Of a DNA stretch of 64,000 nt, positions 33,942-42,776 are shown piece after piece (positions within the stretch are counted from its first letter, which is position 1; the number at the start of each line of letters is the position of its first letter). The stretch spans positions 1-64,000 of the forward strand of contig NZ_JAAWWD010000035.1 of NCBI RefSeq assembly GCF_021404545.1. Reading direction: 5' to 3'. Under the pieces are notes generated by a model that did no database searches, was not told the DNA's origin, and saw only the letters and a program-made list of their open reading frames with translations. A program made the translations under genes and the position numbers. The DNA is from Aestuariivita sp. Its GTDB lineage: Bacteria > Pseudomonadota > Alphaproteobacteria > Rhodobacterales > Rhodobacteraceae.

Positions 33942-34826
33942 ATGATGACCTACCCCGTTGATATGCAGATCAAACCCGAGGTGTCGGCTCATTTCGATGA
34001 GGCAACGAACACGATCACCTATATCGTCAAGGACCCGGCCTCGAACCACTGCGCCATTGTCGACAGCGTGATGGATATCGACTATGCCGCCGGACGCATC
34101 ACCTATGAGCATGCCGACGCCCTGATCGCCGAAATCAAGGAGCGGGGCCTGACCCTCGACTGGATCATCGAAACCCATGTCCATGCCGATCACCTAAGCG
34201 CCGCACCCTATCTGCAAGAACGGCTCGGGGGCAAGATCGGCGTCGGAGACAAGATCCTTGTGGTGCAAGAAACCTTCGGCAAGGTCTTTAACGAAGGCAC
34301 CGAGTTTCAGCGCGACGGCAGCCAGTTCGATGCACTCTTCAAAGACGGCGACACCTATATGGTGGGTGAAATGTCCTGCTTCGCGATGTTTACGCCCGGC
34401 CATACACCTGCCTGCATGGTGCATGTGATGGGCGATGCGGCCTTTGCGGGCGATACGCTCTTTATGCCGGATGGCGGTTCGGCGCGGGCCGACTTTCCGG
34501 GCGGCGATGCGGGCCAGCTCTACGATTCGATCCAGAAGGTGCTGGCTCTGCCCGATGAGATGCGGCTCTTCATGTGCCACGATTACGGGCCCGGCGGGCG
34601 CGCGATCGCGTGGGAAACCACCGTTGGCGAGGAAAAGCGTGACAACATCCATGTGGGTGGCGGCAAAACCCGCGCGGAGTTCATCAAGTTCCGCACCGAA
34701 CGCGACGCACAGCTCGACATGCCCAAGCTGATCCTGCCGTCGTTGCAGGTGAATATGCGGGCAGGCGACGTGCCCAAGGATGCGGATGGCAACCCGATGC
34801 TCAAGGTGCCGGTCAACGCGATCTGA
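33942..34826 (+). CDS. persulfide dioxygenase (ETHE1/Blh-like MBL-fold)
   Basis: The 294-residue enzyme oxidises glutathione persulfide to sulfite with O2 in the cytoplasm. The MBL motif is THVHADHLSAAPYL near residue 75, with further iron ligands in FTPGHTPACMVHV and GDTLFMPDGGSARADFPGG, and the late MCHDYGPGG. This set is typical of ETHE1/SdoA rather than glyoxalase II. AAGGAGGA precedes ATG 33942. It acts after the SQR encoded next, which makes persulfide from sulfide. Confidence 0.92.
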   Translation: MMTYPVDMQIKPEVSAHFDEATNTITYIVKDPASNHCAIVDSVMDIDYAAGRITYEHADALIAEIKERGLTLDWIIETHVHADHLSAAPYLQERLGGKIGVGDKILVVQETFGKVFNEGTEFQRDGSQFDALFKDGDTYMVGEMSCFAMFTPGHTPACMVHVMGDAAFAGDTLFMPDGGSARADFPGGDAGQLYDSIQKVLALPDEMRLFMCHDYGPGGRAIAWETTVGEEKRDNIHVGGGKTRAEFIKFRTERDAQLDMPKLILPSLQVNMRAGDVPKDADGNPMLKVPVNAI

Positions 34827-34847
34827 GCCCCGCAGAGGAGGACGACC

Positions 34848-36521
34848 ATGGATATCCAGACATTGACGGCTGGCCTGTCGGTCAGCCCCCAGATTACCGC
34901 TGATGACTTGCGGGCGATCAAAGAGGCGGGGTTCCGCTCGATCATCTGCAACCGACCGGATGGCGAGGGGGCCGATCAGCCGACCTATGAGGAGATCCAT
35001 AAGGCCGCCCAAGAGGTCGGGCTGGACGCGCAGTACCTGCCAATCGTCTCAGGCAAGGTGCGGGATGAGGACGCCGCCGCTTTTGGCGCCGCCCTGACCA
35101 GCCTGCCAGGGCCGACGTTGGCCTATTGCCGGACCGGCACGCGGTCGGCGACGCTGTGGTCGCTGGCACAGGCCGGAACGCTCAGCGTGGCTGACATCCT
35201 CGCCGCGACCAAAGCGGCGGGCTATGACATGGGCGGGGTTGTGCGCCGCATCGCCAATGGCGGCAAGACACCTACGGAAACGGGTGACGCCCATTTCAAG
35301 GTCGTCATCATTGGCGGCGGGGCCGGCGGGATCTCTGTCGCAGCCAGCCTCAAAATGCGCAAGCCCGGTCTGGAGATCGCGATCATCGACCCCGCCGACA
35401 TTCATTACTACCAGCCCGGCTGGACCATGGTTGGCGGCGGCATCTTTGACGCAAAACAGACGGCCCGCACCATGGGTTCGCTGATCCCGCGGGGCGTGCA
35501 TTGGATCCAGGCGGCGGTGGCCGCGTTCGAACCGCAGAACAATGCTGTGATCCTCGATGGCTGCCGGGTGGTCAAATACGACCGGCTGATCGTTTGCCCG
35601 GGGCTTAAGCTCGACTGGGGCAAGGTTGAAGGGTTGGTCGAGACGCTGGGCCGCAATGGCGTGACGTCGAATTACCGCTATGATCTGGCGCCCTATACCT
35701 GGGAGCTGGTGCAAAAGATGCGCGCGGGTCGGGCGATCTTTACCCAGCCGCCGATGCCGATCAAATGCGCGGGCGCCCCGCAAAAGGCGTTGTATCTGTC
35801 GGGGGATGCCTGGCACCGCAAAGGTGTGCTCAAAAACATCGACATCCAGTTCAACAATGCCGGAGGCGTGCTCTTTGGGGTCAAGGATTACGTCCCCGCC
35901 CTGATGGAATATGTCGAGAAGTACGAGGCAGAGCTGAATTTCTTTCACAATCTGGTGGCCGTGGACGGCCCCTCAAGACGTGCCTGGTTCGACGTGGCCA
36001 AGCCCGACACAGAGGTCGAGCGGGTCGAGATGGAGTTCGACATGATGCATGTCTGCCCGCCCCAGACCGCACCGGATTTCATCCGTGTCTCGCCCTTGGC
36101 CGATGCCGCCGGATGGGTCGATGTGGATCCCGCAACGCTGCGCCACAAGACCTATGACAATATCTGGTCGCTGGGCGATGTGATGAACGCCCCCAATGCC
36201 AAGACAGCCGCTGCCGCGCGTATTCAAGCGCCGATCATAGCCGAGAATCTGGTGGCCGATATGCGCGGCGGCGCGCCGCGCGCGCAGTATAACGGCTATG
36301 GCTCCTGCCCGCTGACGGTGGAACGGGGCAAGATCGTGCTGGCCGAGTTCGGCTATGGCGGCGCCATGCTCCCGAGTTTTCCGAAGTTCCTGATCGACGG
36401 CACCAAACCCTCGCGTGCCGCCTGGCTGCTCAAGGAGCGTATGCTGCCGCCGGTCTATTGGAAAGGCATGCTCAAGGGTCGCGAGTGGATGGCCAAACCC
36501 GAAAAGATCGTTGCAGGTTGA
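34848..36521 (+). CDS. DUF442-sulfide:quinone oxidoreductase fusion
   Basis: The 557-residue protein joins two domains. Residues 1-110 are a DUF442/phosphatase-like domain with the thiolate loop AYCRTGTRSATLW. From about residue 150 an SQR-type flavoprotein begins with VVIIGGGAGGISVAAS and continues with DPADIHYYQPGWTMVGGG, IKCAGAPQKALYLSGD and the late CPLTVERGKIVLAEFGY. It should oxidise sulfide to a persulfide on a small thiol and reduce quinone at the membrane. The DUF442 domain may transfer sulfur. The operon context supports this strongly. Confidence 0.9.
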   Translation: MDIQTLTAGLSVSPQITADDLRAIKEAGFRSIICNRPDGEGADQPTYEEIHKAAQEVGLDAQYLPIVSGKVRDEDAAAFGAALTSLPGPTLAYCRTGTRSATLWSLAQAGTLSVADILAATKAAGYDMGGVVRRIANGGKTPTETGDAHFKVVIIGGGAGGISVAASLKMRKPGLEIAIIDPADIHYYQPGWTMVGGGIFDAKQTARTMGSLIPRGVHWIQAAVAAFEPQNNAVILDGCRVVKYDRLIVCPGLKLDWGKVEGLVETLGRNGVTSNYRYDLAPYTWELVQKMRAGRAIFTQPPMPIKCAGAPQKALYLSGDAWHRKGVLKNIDIQFNNAGGVLFGVKDYVPALMEYVEKYEAELNFFHNLVAVDGPSRRAWFDVAKPDTEVERVEMEFDMMHVCPPQTAPDFIRVSPLADAAGWVDVDPATLRHKTYDNIWSLGDVMNAPNAKTAAAARIQAPIIAENLVADMRGGAPRAQYNGYGSCPLTVERGKIVLAEFGYGGAMLPSFPKFLIDGTKPSRAAWLLKERMLPPVYWKGMLKGREWMAKPEKIVAG

Positions 36522-36558
36522 CGCCCCCCCAGCGCCTGCCCCGACGACAAAGGCAAGA

Positions 36559-38277
36559 ATGCCCATGACCCGATTTCTGCCGATCCTGAGCTGGGGACGC
36601 ACCTATACCCGTGCGACGCTGGCCAACGATCTGATGGCCGCTCTGATCGTGACGATCATGCTGATCCCGCAATCGCTGGCCTATGCGCTGTTGGCCGGGC
36701 TGCCGCCCGAGGCAGGGCTTTATGCCTCCATCGTGCCGATTATGCTTTATGCGGTCTTCGGCACCAGCCGGGCCCTGGCAGTCGGGCCGGTCGCGGTGAT
36801 CTCGCTGATGACCGCAGCCACGCTCAGCGAAATCGCCCAGCAGGGCACCATGGGCTATGCCGTGGCGGCGCTGTCTCTGGCGGGTCTGTCGGGCACGATC
36901 CTGCTGATCATGGGGCTTTTTCGATTGGGATTTGTCGCCAATTTCCTGTCACACCCGGTGATTGCCGGGTTCATTACCGCGTCCGGCCTCTTGATCGCCG
37001 CAAGCCAGCTCAAGCACATCCTGGGGATCGACGCGCATGGCCATACCCTGCTTGAAGTTCTCGGCGCGCTCGCCGTTCACTTGCATCAAACCAATCTGAC
37101 GACAGCCCTGATCGGCGTTTTGGCAACCGCATTCCTCTTCTGGGTGCGCTCGGGCCTCAAACCGACACTGGCCCGCTTGGGACTGGGGCCGGGCCTGACA
37201 TCGACCTTGGTCAAGGCCGGTCCCGTGGTGGTGGTGATCGCCACCACCTGGGCCGTCTGGGGTCTGGATCTGGCGGATCAGGGTGTGAGCATCGTGGGCG
37301 ATGTGCCACAAAGCCTGCCACCGCTGACCCTGCCCGATCTCTCACCGGAGCTTTTGCGCCAGCTTCTGGTGCCAGCATTCCTCATCTCGATCATCGGCTT
37401 TGTCGAGTCCATCTCTGTGGCCCAGACGCTCGCGGCCAAGAAACGCCAGCGCATCGACCCCGATCAAGAGCTCATCGGTCTGGGCGCGGCCAATATCGGC
37501 GCGTCGCTCACGGGTGGATTTCCTGTGACGGGCGGCTTTTCACGCTCGGTCGTGAACTTCGATGCGGGGGCCGAAACGCCCGCCGCCGGGGCCTTTACCG
37601 CGCTGGGGCTGGCGATTGCTGCGCTGGCGTTGACGCCGCTGATCTTCTTTCTGCCCAAGGCCACGCTGGCCGCCACCATCATCGTCGCGGTGCTCAGCCT
37701 GGTGGATTTCAGTATCCTGCGCCGCGCCTGGCGTTACTCCAAGGCCGATTTCGCGGCGGTGCTGGCCACCATCCTGCTGACACTCGGCCTTGGCGTCGAG
37801 GCCGGGGTATCGGCGGGCGTTCTGCTTTCGGTGCTATTGCATCTTTACAAGACATCTCGCCCTCATATCGCTGAGGTCGGACTGGTTCCCGGAACCGAGC
37901 ATTTTCGCAATATCCTTCGGCACAAGGTGTTGACCGATCCCAGCATTGTGACCTTGCGCGTCGATGAGAGCCTTTACTTCGCCAATGCCCGGTTTCTGGA
38001 GGATGCGATCTATAGACGTGTCGCCGAGGACACCCAGATCCGCCACATCATCCTGCAATGTTCGGCCATAAACGAGATTGACCTGAGCGCCCTGGAATCG
38101 CTGGAGGCGATCAACGAGCGGCTGGGCTCAATGGATGTGCAGCTGCACCTCTCCGAAGTCAAAGGACCGGTCATGGATCGGTTGAAACGCGAACATTTCC
38201 TGGACCAGATGACCGGCCGGGTCTTTCTGTCCCAATTCGCCGCTGTCACCGAACTGAAAGCGGCGGACAATCGTTAG
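36559..38277 (+). CDS. SulP-family anion transporter with STAS domain
   Basis: The 572-residue protein starts at ATG 36559 after AAAGG. It has the SulP signature DLMAALIVTIMLIPQSLAYALLAGLPPEAGLYAS and about 11-14 helices, followed by a C-terminal STAS domain (from about residue 440, with LRVDESLYFANARFLEDAI). It lies at the end of the sulfide operon, 37 bases after SQR, so export of sulfite or sulfate formed by the pathway is the most likely role. Import of sulfate is the alternative. Confidence 0.9.
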   Translation: MPMTRFLPILSWGRTYTRATLANDLMAALIVTIMLIPQSLAYALLAGLPPEAGLYASIVPIMLYAVFGTSRALAVGPVAVISLMTAATLSEIAQQGTMGYAVAALSLAGLSGTILLIMGLFRLGFVANFLSHPVIAGFITASGLLIAASQLKHILGIDAHGHTLLEVLGALAVHLHQTNLTTALIGVLATAFLFWVRSGLKPTLARLGLGPGLTSTLVKAGPVVVVIATTWAVWGLDLADQGVSIVGDVPQSLPPLTLPDLSPELLRQLLVPAFLISIIGFVESISVAQTLAAKKRQRIDPDQELIGLGAANIGASLTGGFPVTGGFSRSVVNFDAGAETPAAGAFTALGLAIAALALTPLIFFLPKATLAATIIVAVLSLVDFSILRRAWRYSKADFAAVLATILLTLGLGVEAGVSAGVLLSVLLHLYKTSRPHIAEVGLVPGTEHFRNILRHKVLTDPSIVTLRVDESLYFANARFLEDAIYRRVAEDTQIRHIILQCSAINEIDLSALESLEAINERLGSMDVQLHLSEVKGPVMDRLKREHFLDQMTGRVFLSQFAAVTELKAADNR

Positions 38278-38289
38278 GGTCAGGATCCA

Positions 38290-39987
38290 TTAGTCCAGCG
38301 CCGCGGGTGCGGCATCACCCTCCCCTTCCGATGCCCGTGTGACCGCCTGCCGCATCTGCCGCAGCGGGACCCCGGCCTGTCGGGAGAGCGATCGCAGATC
38401 GGGCGCGTTCGCAAGGTCGTCAAGCGCACCGCGTGCAAACTCGACCAGCCAATCTGGAAGGGCTGTCTGCGGCGCGATCTCTATGGTTCGGGTCTGGGCA
38501 TCCCGCACACGGGCCTGCACGGTGCGCATCACATCGCGCACCCGGTCGGCCGGATCGGGCGTCACCGCCCTTACCGTACGGTCCCCCAGATCCGTGGCCA
38601 CTTCGCGCATCATCGACCGCATGGCGCGACCTGGATCGCTCAGCACATCGCGCACGCGCGAGGCTGCCCGTACATTGCGCATCGCCTCTCCGGTTTGCGC
38701 GGCTATCGCGCGCTTGATCGCGGCATAGACCTTTTGCGAACTGGGCACGCTCGGGCCATCGGGAGGCAATTCCAGAACCCGCGTGACGCTGCCGCGCTCC
38801 TGATCCCAGACGGCCCAGGCCCCGCCCCCATCAAAACTGCTAAGCGCAGCGGCCTCGCACCAGGATCCCTCTGCGATGAGATCGGAAAGACCGACGGAGG
38901 CGCGGATCACCGCACGCAGGCCAGGCCGCAGCATCGGGGGAAAAGCCAGTGGAAATTGCGGCGGATGTTCAGGGCCAAAGGCCTCGCGGGCGATCTTTTG
39001 CAGGGCCTCGATGGTTTCGGGCAAACCTTCCGGCGTGCGTTCCTGCGCCATGAGCAACAGAGCGACCACATCGGGCGAGCCCGGCAGCAGGCGCCAGAGA
39101 TTGCGCAAGACCTGTTGTTCCAGGCGCTCTTGTTGACGCCCGCTCAGAAAATGCGCATGCGCCCCGATCAGGCCGTGCAGGGGATGCGAGAACTTGCCGT
39201 AGATCGCCTCCCGCCGCATGTCACCCGGTAAAAGATCGAGATTCTCGCCCAGTCCTTTCATCGCGCCGTCGATCTTTTGCGCCAGATCGTCAGACGGATC
39301 GAAGCCGCGCCCGTGTCGGACCATATCAAGGCTCGACTGGGACAGGCGCAGCCCGTTTTCGTGCGGCACGAAGACCATGCTGTCCCATCCCGCGTGCAGC
39401 GAGATCGGCAGGAATTCCGCCCGCTGTTCGCCGACCAACACCAGCAGATAATGACCGGGTGCGATCAGGGCCGAAAAAATCTGCCAGCCCGCGGCGGTGT
39501 CGGCCTGGGTCTCTTGGGGTTCAAAGCCGGTGATCCGCCTGCCATCGGCAGCAAAGAGCGTCAGCCCCGCGCCAACCGAAACTCCGGTGGAATCCCGCTC
39601 TCCGCTCGCGCGCAGCATGATCATCAGCCGGACCAGACCGGCGGTGTTGTCGGGATCGGCTCTGGTCGATTTCTTGCTGAACGTAACTCCGGGTCCCTGA
39701 TAGAACTCGTGGGTGAACCGCGTGTCCGTCGCAGGCATCGCCGATTGGCGCCTCGGCAGAGGCAGGTCCATATCGGTCGCCTCATCGTGGATGATCAGAT
39801 GATCCTCCATCGCGCCCAGACGTTCCAGCCGGACCTGGTAGAGCCCCTTGGGCAGCCCGGTGTCGATCGCGCCGGTTGCCTGGATGCAAATCCGGTTGCG
39901 CCCATCGAACACGGTTAGGCGGGTGGCATCATCGCGGTTTTCAGCGCGTACACGAAACGGCAATCGCTTGCGATCAGAAGGTGACAT
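38290..39987 (-). CDS. uncharacterised protein of the caspase cassette
   Basis: I do not recognise this 565-residue protein. It starts at ATG 39987 with GGAGGG upstream, 14 bases inside the caspase gene. There is no signal peptide or membrane segment. The N-terminal 220 residues look beta-rich (VRAENRDDATRLTVFDGRN, GLYQVRLERLG, GHYLLVLVGEQRAEFLPI), like a carrier or sensor domain. The middle is helical. The C-terminal part has RVRD at residues 444, 482 and 493 in an Arg-rich helical stretch. As the last gene behind a protease and a hydrolase, it may be the protease substrate, a sensor or a scaffold. Confidence 0.75.
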   Translation of the reverse strand: MSPSDRKRLPFRVRAENRDDATRLTVFDGRNRICIQATGAIDTGLPKGLYQVRLERLGAMEDHLIIHDEATDMDLPLPRRQSAMPATDTRFTHEFYQGPGVTFSKKSTRADPDNTAGLVRLMIMLRASGERDSTGVSVGAGLTLFAADGRRITGFEPQETQADTAAGWQIFSALIAPGHYLLVLVGEQRAEFLPISLHAGWDSMVFVPHENGLRLSQSSLDMVRHGRGFDPSDDLAQKIDGAMKGLGENLDLLPGDMRREAIYGKFSHPLHGLIGAHAHFLSGRQQERLEQQVLRNLWRLLPGSPDVVALLLMAQERTPEGLPETIEALQKIAREAFGPEHPPQFPLAFPPMLRPGLRAVIRASVGLSDLIAEGSWCEAAALSSFDGGGAWAVWDQERGSVTRVLELPPDGPSVPSSQKVYAAIKRAIAAQTGEAMRNVRAASRVRDVLSDPGRAMRSMMREVATDLGDRTVRAVTPDPADRVRDVMRTVQARVRDAQTRTIEIAPQTALPDWLVEFARGALDDLANAPDLRSLSRQAGVPLRQMRQAVTRASEGEGDAAPAALD

Positions 39988-41047
39988 CGCCGCCCTCCAT
40001 CTCAGGTGCGAACATAATCGGCAGGACGCCACCGGTGCCGGTGTCGACAAGCGTGTGCAACGCATAGCTCAATCGGACATGCCAGGGCCCGCTGGCCGGA
40101 TCACCACTCCGCACCGGCTCGGCACGGTCATTAAGCAAGATCACCGGCCCGGTCCTGTCGGCCGAAAAATGAACCGTGAAATTCGGCGACGCCCCCGCCC
40201 CGCCCGCGACAGGCATTGCCGCGCCGAAAACGGCGTCGTTGGGCAGTCCAAAATCCTTGATCCTGGGACTTTGGGTCTTGCCCGCCTTCTGGGCAAGGCG
40301 CGGCACCTCGGCTTGCAGATGGTCCCAAAGGCTCTCCCATTCCGCACCACCGGTATCGCGGGCCGCGGCGCCGTTCAGCGCCGACAGCAGGGCGGTGGTG
40401 AAATAACCCCGCGCTTCGCTCTGCTCTTCGTCTTCGTCGCCCCGACCGGTCGCCGTCTCAAAGGCCTGGCTTTCATCTTCGGCGGCATAGACGATCACGC
40501 CTTTTACATCCTCTGCGATGTCCGAGGGAGTAAGACACCCCAGGCCGCTGTTCTGAGTGGCCGCGCGCACGGTCCGGCTGCGGCAGCAATCGAGAAAGGC
40601 GACAACCTGCTGAAACGGCATACATCGTTTCACGGTTCTGCAATAGTTGTCTGAGCTCAGGGTGTCGAACAGTCGGCGCCGCGACCATTGCGGCAGGCAT
40701 AGCGCGACGTCGGTATCTGAGACATCGCCGATCGTGATCGACTGGCCGTGCCCGGCAAAGAACAGATAGAACCGCCGCCCGCCACCGGCCTCTTCGGCCG
40801 CGTCCCAGATTTTCTCCAGAGCCGAATCGACCGTGTCCTTGACCGGTGAAAGCGGGGCTGTGGTCGACGTGATCAGGTGGCAATTCGCCGGCGGCAGCCC
40901 TCCACCCACTTGGGTGTTCGTCAGCCACGCCGCAAAGCGTTTCGCATCGGGCACCGCCCCCTTGAGGTTCTTGCCCTTCGAGCCGTGATTGGGATAGTCG
41001 TTCACCCCGATCACCAGCGCATAGTCGTTGGGTTGGTGATGCGCCAT
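39974..41047 (-). CDS. caspase-family (C14/orthocaspase-like) cysteine protease
   Basis: The 357-residue protein has the caspase hemoglobinase core: YALVIGVNDYPN at the start, then RFYLFFAGHGQS with catalytic His100, then VVAFLDCCRSR with the Cys154-Cys155 pair; Cys155 aligns with the nucleophile of the metacaspase DSCHSG motif. The His next to Cys is Arg here. About 130 residues of unknown C-terminal sequence follow. It sits 12 bases after the alpha/beta hydrolase gene and overlaps the unknown protein gene. Substrate specificity cannot be read from the sequence. No signal peptide, so it should act in the cytoplasm. Confidence 0.88.
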   Translation of the reverse strand: MAHHQPNDYALVIGVNDYPNHGSKGKNLKGAVPDAKRFAAWLTNTQVGGGLPPANCHLITSTTAPLSPVKDTVDSALEKIWDAAEEAGGGRRFYLFFAGHGQSITIGDVSDTDVALCLPQWSRRRLFDTLSSDNYCRTVKRCMPFQQVVAFLDCCRSRTVRAATQNSGLGCLTPSDIAEDVKGVIVYAAEDESQAFETATGRGDEDEEQSEARGYFTTALLSALNGAAARDTGGAEWESLWDHLQAEVPRLAQKAGKTQSPRIKDFGLPNDAVFGAAMPVAGGAGASPNFTVHFSADRTGPVILLNDRAEPVRSGDPASGPWHVRLSYALHTLVDTGTGGVLPIMFAPEMEGGDVTF

Positions 41048-41059
41048 CTCCGCGCGGCC

Positions 41060-42502
41060 TTAGGTTTCGGCGACCAGCGCGGTCAGGCTGGCCCGCGTGG
41101 GGTCGTCATTGTCGAAATCGCCATGCTTTTGCGCGGTACTGTTCAGGCCCGGCGCCTGATCTGTTGTCACCGACATTACCGCGCGGTTCTTGTCGGCCTC
41201 CTGCAGCCAGGTCGCGGTCTTCGCCAGATGCGGCACATCGAAGGGCGCCTGAGCGGTCCAGAACCGCTCCATCCCGGCAATCGGCGTATCGGCCTCTTCT
41301 TCCAGCACGCCGGAAATCAGATACAGCAGCGAGCGTGTGTAGACCCCTTTGACCAGGTGGTCTTTCTGTTCATAGGCGTCGGACATGGTGAACATGCGAA
41401 ACCGCTTGTAACGCTCGGGGCGGGCCACGACTTCGTCATGCATCAGGCGTGTTGTGCAGGCCGGGGCGAGGAAGACCACGTTGCGCACCGACAGCGCGAT
41501 GCCGGATTTCTCCAGTGACCGAAACAGATTGCATATCGCGATGCTGCCCGCGCTGTGACCGATCAGATCAACGGCGAACCCGGGGTTGGCCGCCTGATGC
41601 GCCGCAAGTCTTTCAAGAAAATAGGTGCCCGGATGCGAAGCGTCCGAGATCGGGCCGGTATTGGACAAGAACATCTGCGCCGAAACATCCTTCATATTGC
41701 CCCAGACCCAGCCGCCGAAATCATCCAGATAGAACTCACGCACCAGCTCTTCGACGACGGTCGGATACAGGCCATGATCGCGCCCCCGGATGTAACGCCG
41801 CAGCACCCGAAAGACGACGCTGGCCAGCAGCTTTGCAATCTTGAACAATGTCGGGCCACGCCCATCGGCGGTGTTCAGTTCATTGGCCACCGAAGGGCGC
41901 AGCTTGGTGTCTTCGGCAGAGAGGTTGTCGGCCAATTCGCCAAACGCCTCATCCTGCTCGATCTCAAGCAGCAGATCCAACTCCATCTCGTCACGGATAA
42001 ATTCCAGCTCCTCCTCATCGAGACGCGCGGCCCCGCCCCGCGCGGTCGCATCGAACCCCTCGAATTTCTCCAGCTTTTCGAGCTCGGCCTCGATCTCGGG
42101 CAGCGACATCGGCACGCCCTCGCCGCGGCCGGTCAGATCGGCCCCGAGCCGTTTGGTCAGTTCGCGGATCGCATAGCGCAGCAATTTCTGGAACAGCTTG
42201 GTTTCGCTGATCGCGGTCAGGTTGCGCCAAAGGGTTTCGATCAGGCCGGTTTCCCAGATGAAACTCACCGCATGCGCCCCGGCGGAGGTATAGACCGGAA
42301 ACATGCTTTCCGCGATCCGCAGCCCCTTGCCCTCGGCCACCAATCCGCCATGGAAATGCACGCTGAGCCTGTCGGCATTGCTGGCTGTCAAATGCGCGAA
42401 AATCGCATCGATATCGCCGGGACTGGTCTTGAGGTCGCCGCTGGGCTTGAATGTGCCGTGAGGACCGACATTGATGTAATTGAGTTTGCCGAAATCGGAC
42501 AT
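41060..42502 (-). CDS. alpha/beta-hydrolase-like protein with GHSAGS motif
   Basis: The 480-residue protein has HFHGG at residues 49-53 (an oxyanion-type motif) and GHSAGS at 315-320 with nucleophile Ser318 in VDLIGHSAGSIAICNLF. A late His-containing region could complete the triad. Between them is a long insertion, residues about 120-260, rich in Glu/Asp and Arg, probably helical. This resembles esterases or lipases that act on lipids or peptides. GGAGG lies 6 bases before ATG 42502. It is the first gene of the leftward cassette with the caspase and the unknown protein. Substrate unknown. Confidence 0.75.
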   Translation of the reverse strand: MSDFGKLNYINVGPHGTFKPSGDLKTSPGDIDAIFAHLTASNADRLSVHFHGGLVAEGKGLRIAESMFPVYTSAGAHAVSFIWETGLIETLWRNLTAISETKLFQKLLRYAIRELTKRLGADLTGRGEGVPMSLPEIEAELEKLEKFEGFDATARGGAARLDEEELEFIRDEMELDLLLEIEQDEAFGELADNLSAEDTKLRPSVANELNTADGRGPTLFKIAKLLASVVFRVLRRYIRGRDHGLYPTVVEELVREFYLDDFGGWVWGNMKDVSAQMFLSNTGPISDASHPGTYFLERLAAHQAANPGFAVDLIGHSAGSIAICNLFRSLEKSGIALSVRNVVFLAPACTTRLMHDEVVARPERYKRFRMFTMSDAYEQKDHLVKGVYTRSLLYLISGVLEEEADTPIAGMERFWTAQAPFDVPHLAKTATWLQEADKNRAVMSVTTDQAPGLNSTAQKHGDFDNDDPTRASLTALVAET

Positions 42503-42552
42503 GGGTGGCCTCCTGAAAATGGGGCAAAACTATGAAAATCAATTCAACCTTA

Positions 42553-42565
42553 GCGAAAGTTTCGC
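42553..42565. promoter_or_regulatory. GCGAAA-G-TTTCGC palindrome upstream of the caspase cassette
   Basis: A perfect 6-bp inverted repeat around a single G lies 51 bases upstream of the hydrolase start in an AT-rich stretch of a 274-base gap. It may be an operator for the cassette. No nearby gene encodes a regulator, so the binding protein is unknown. Confidence 0.4.
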
Positions 42566-42776
42566 GATTCCTCCAGAATTAGAAACCAAGCGGGTGTGTT
42601 GTCGTGCGATGAACATGGTTGGAGCGCGCGCAGCTAGAAGTCTGAAAACCTGCAAAAGATCGCGCCTCTGCGAACCGGTCCGTTTGCAGCTCAGCCGGTC
42701 TGTTCGGCGCCTGTGATCCAAAAACCAACCGGCCCTCGCACAACATCCCCGCATACTGAACGGACGCGCAAGCGCC

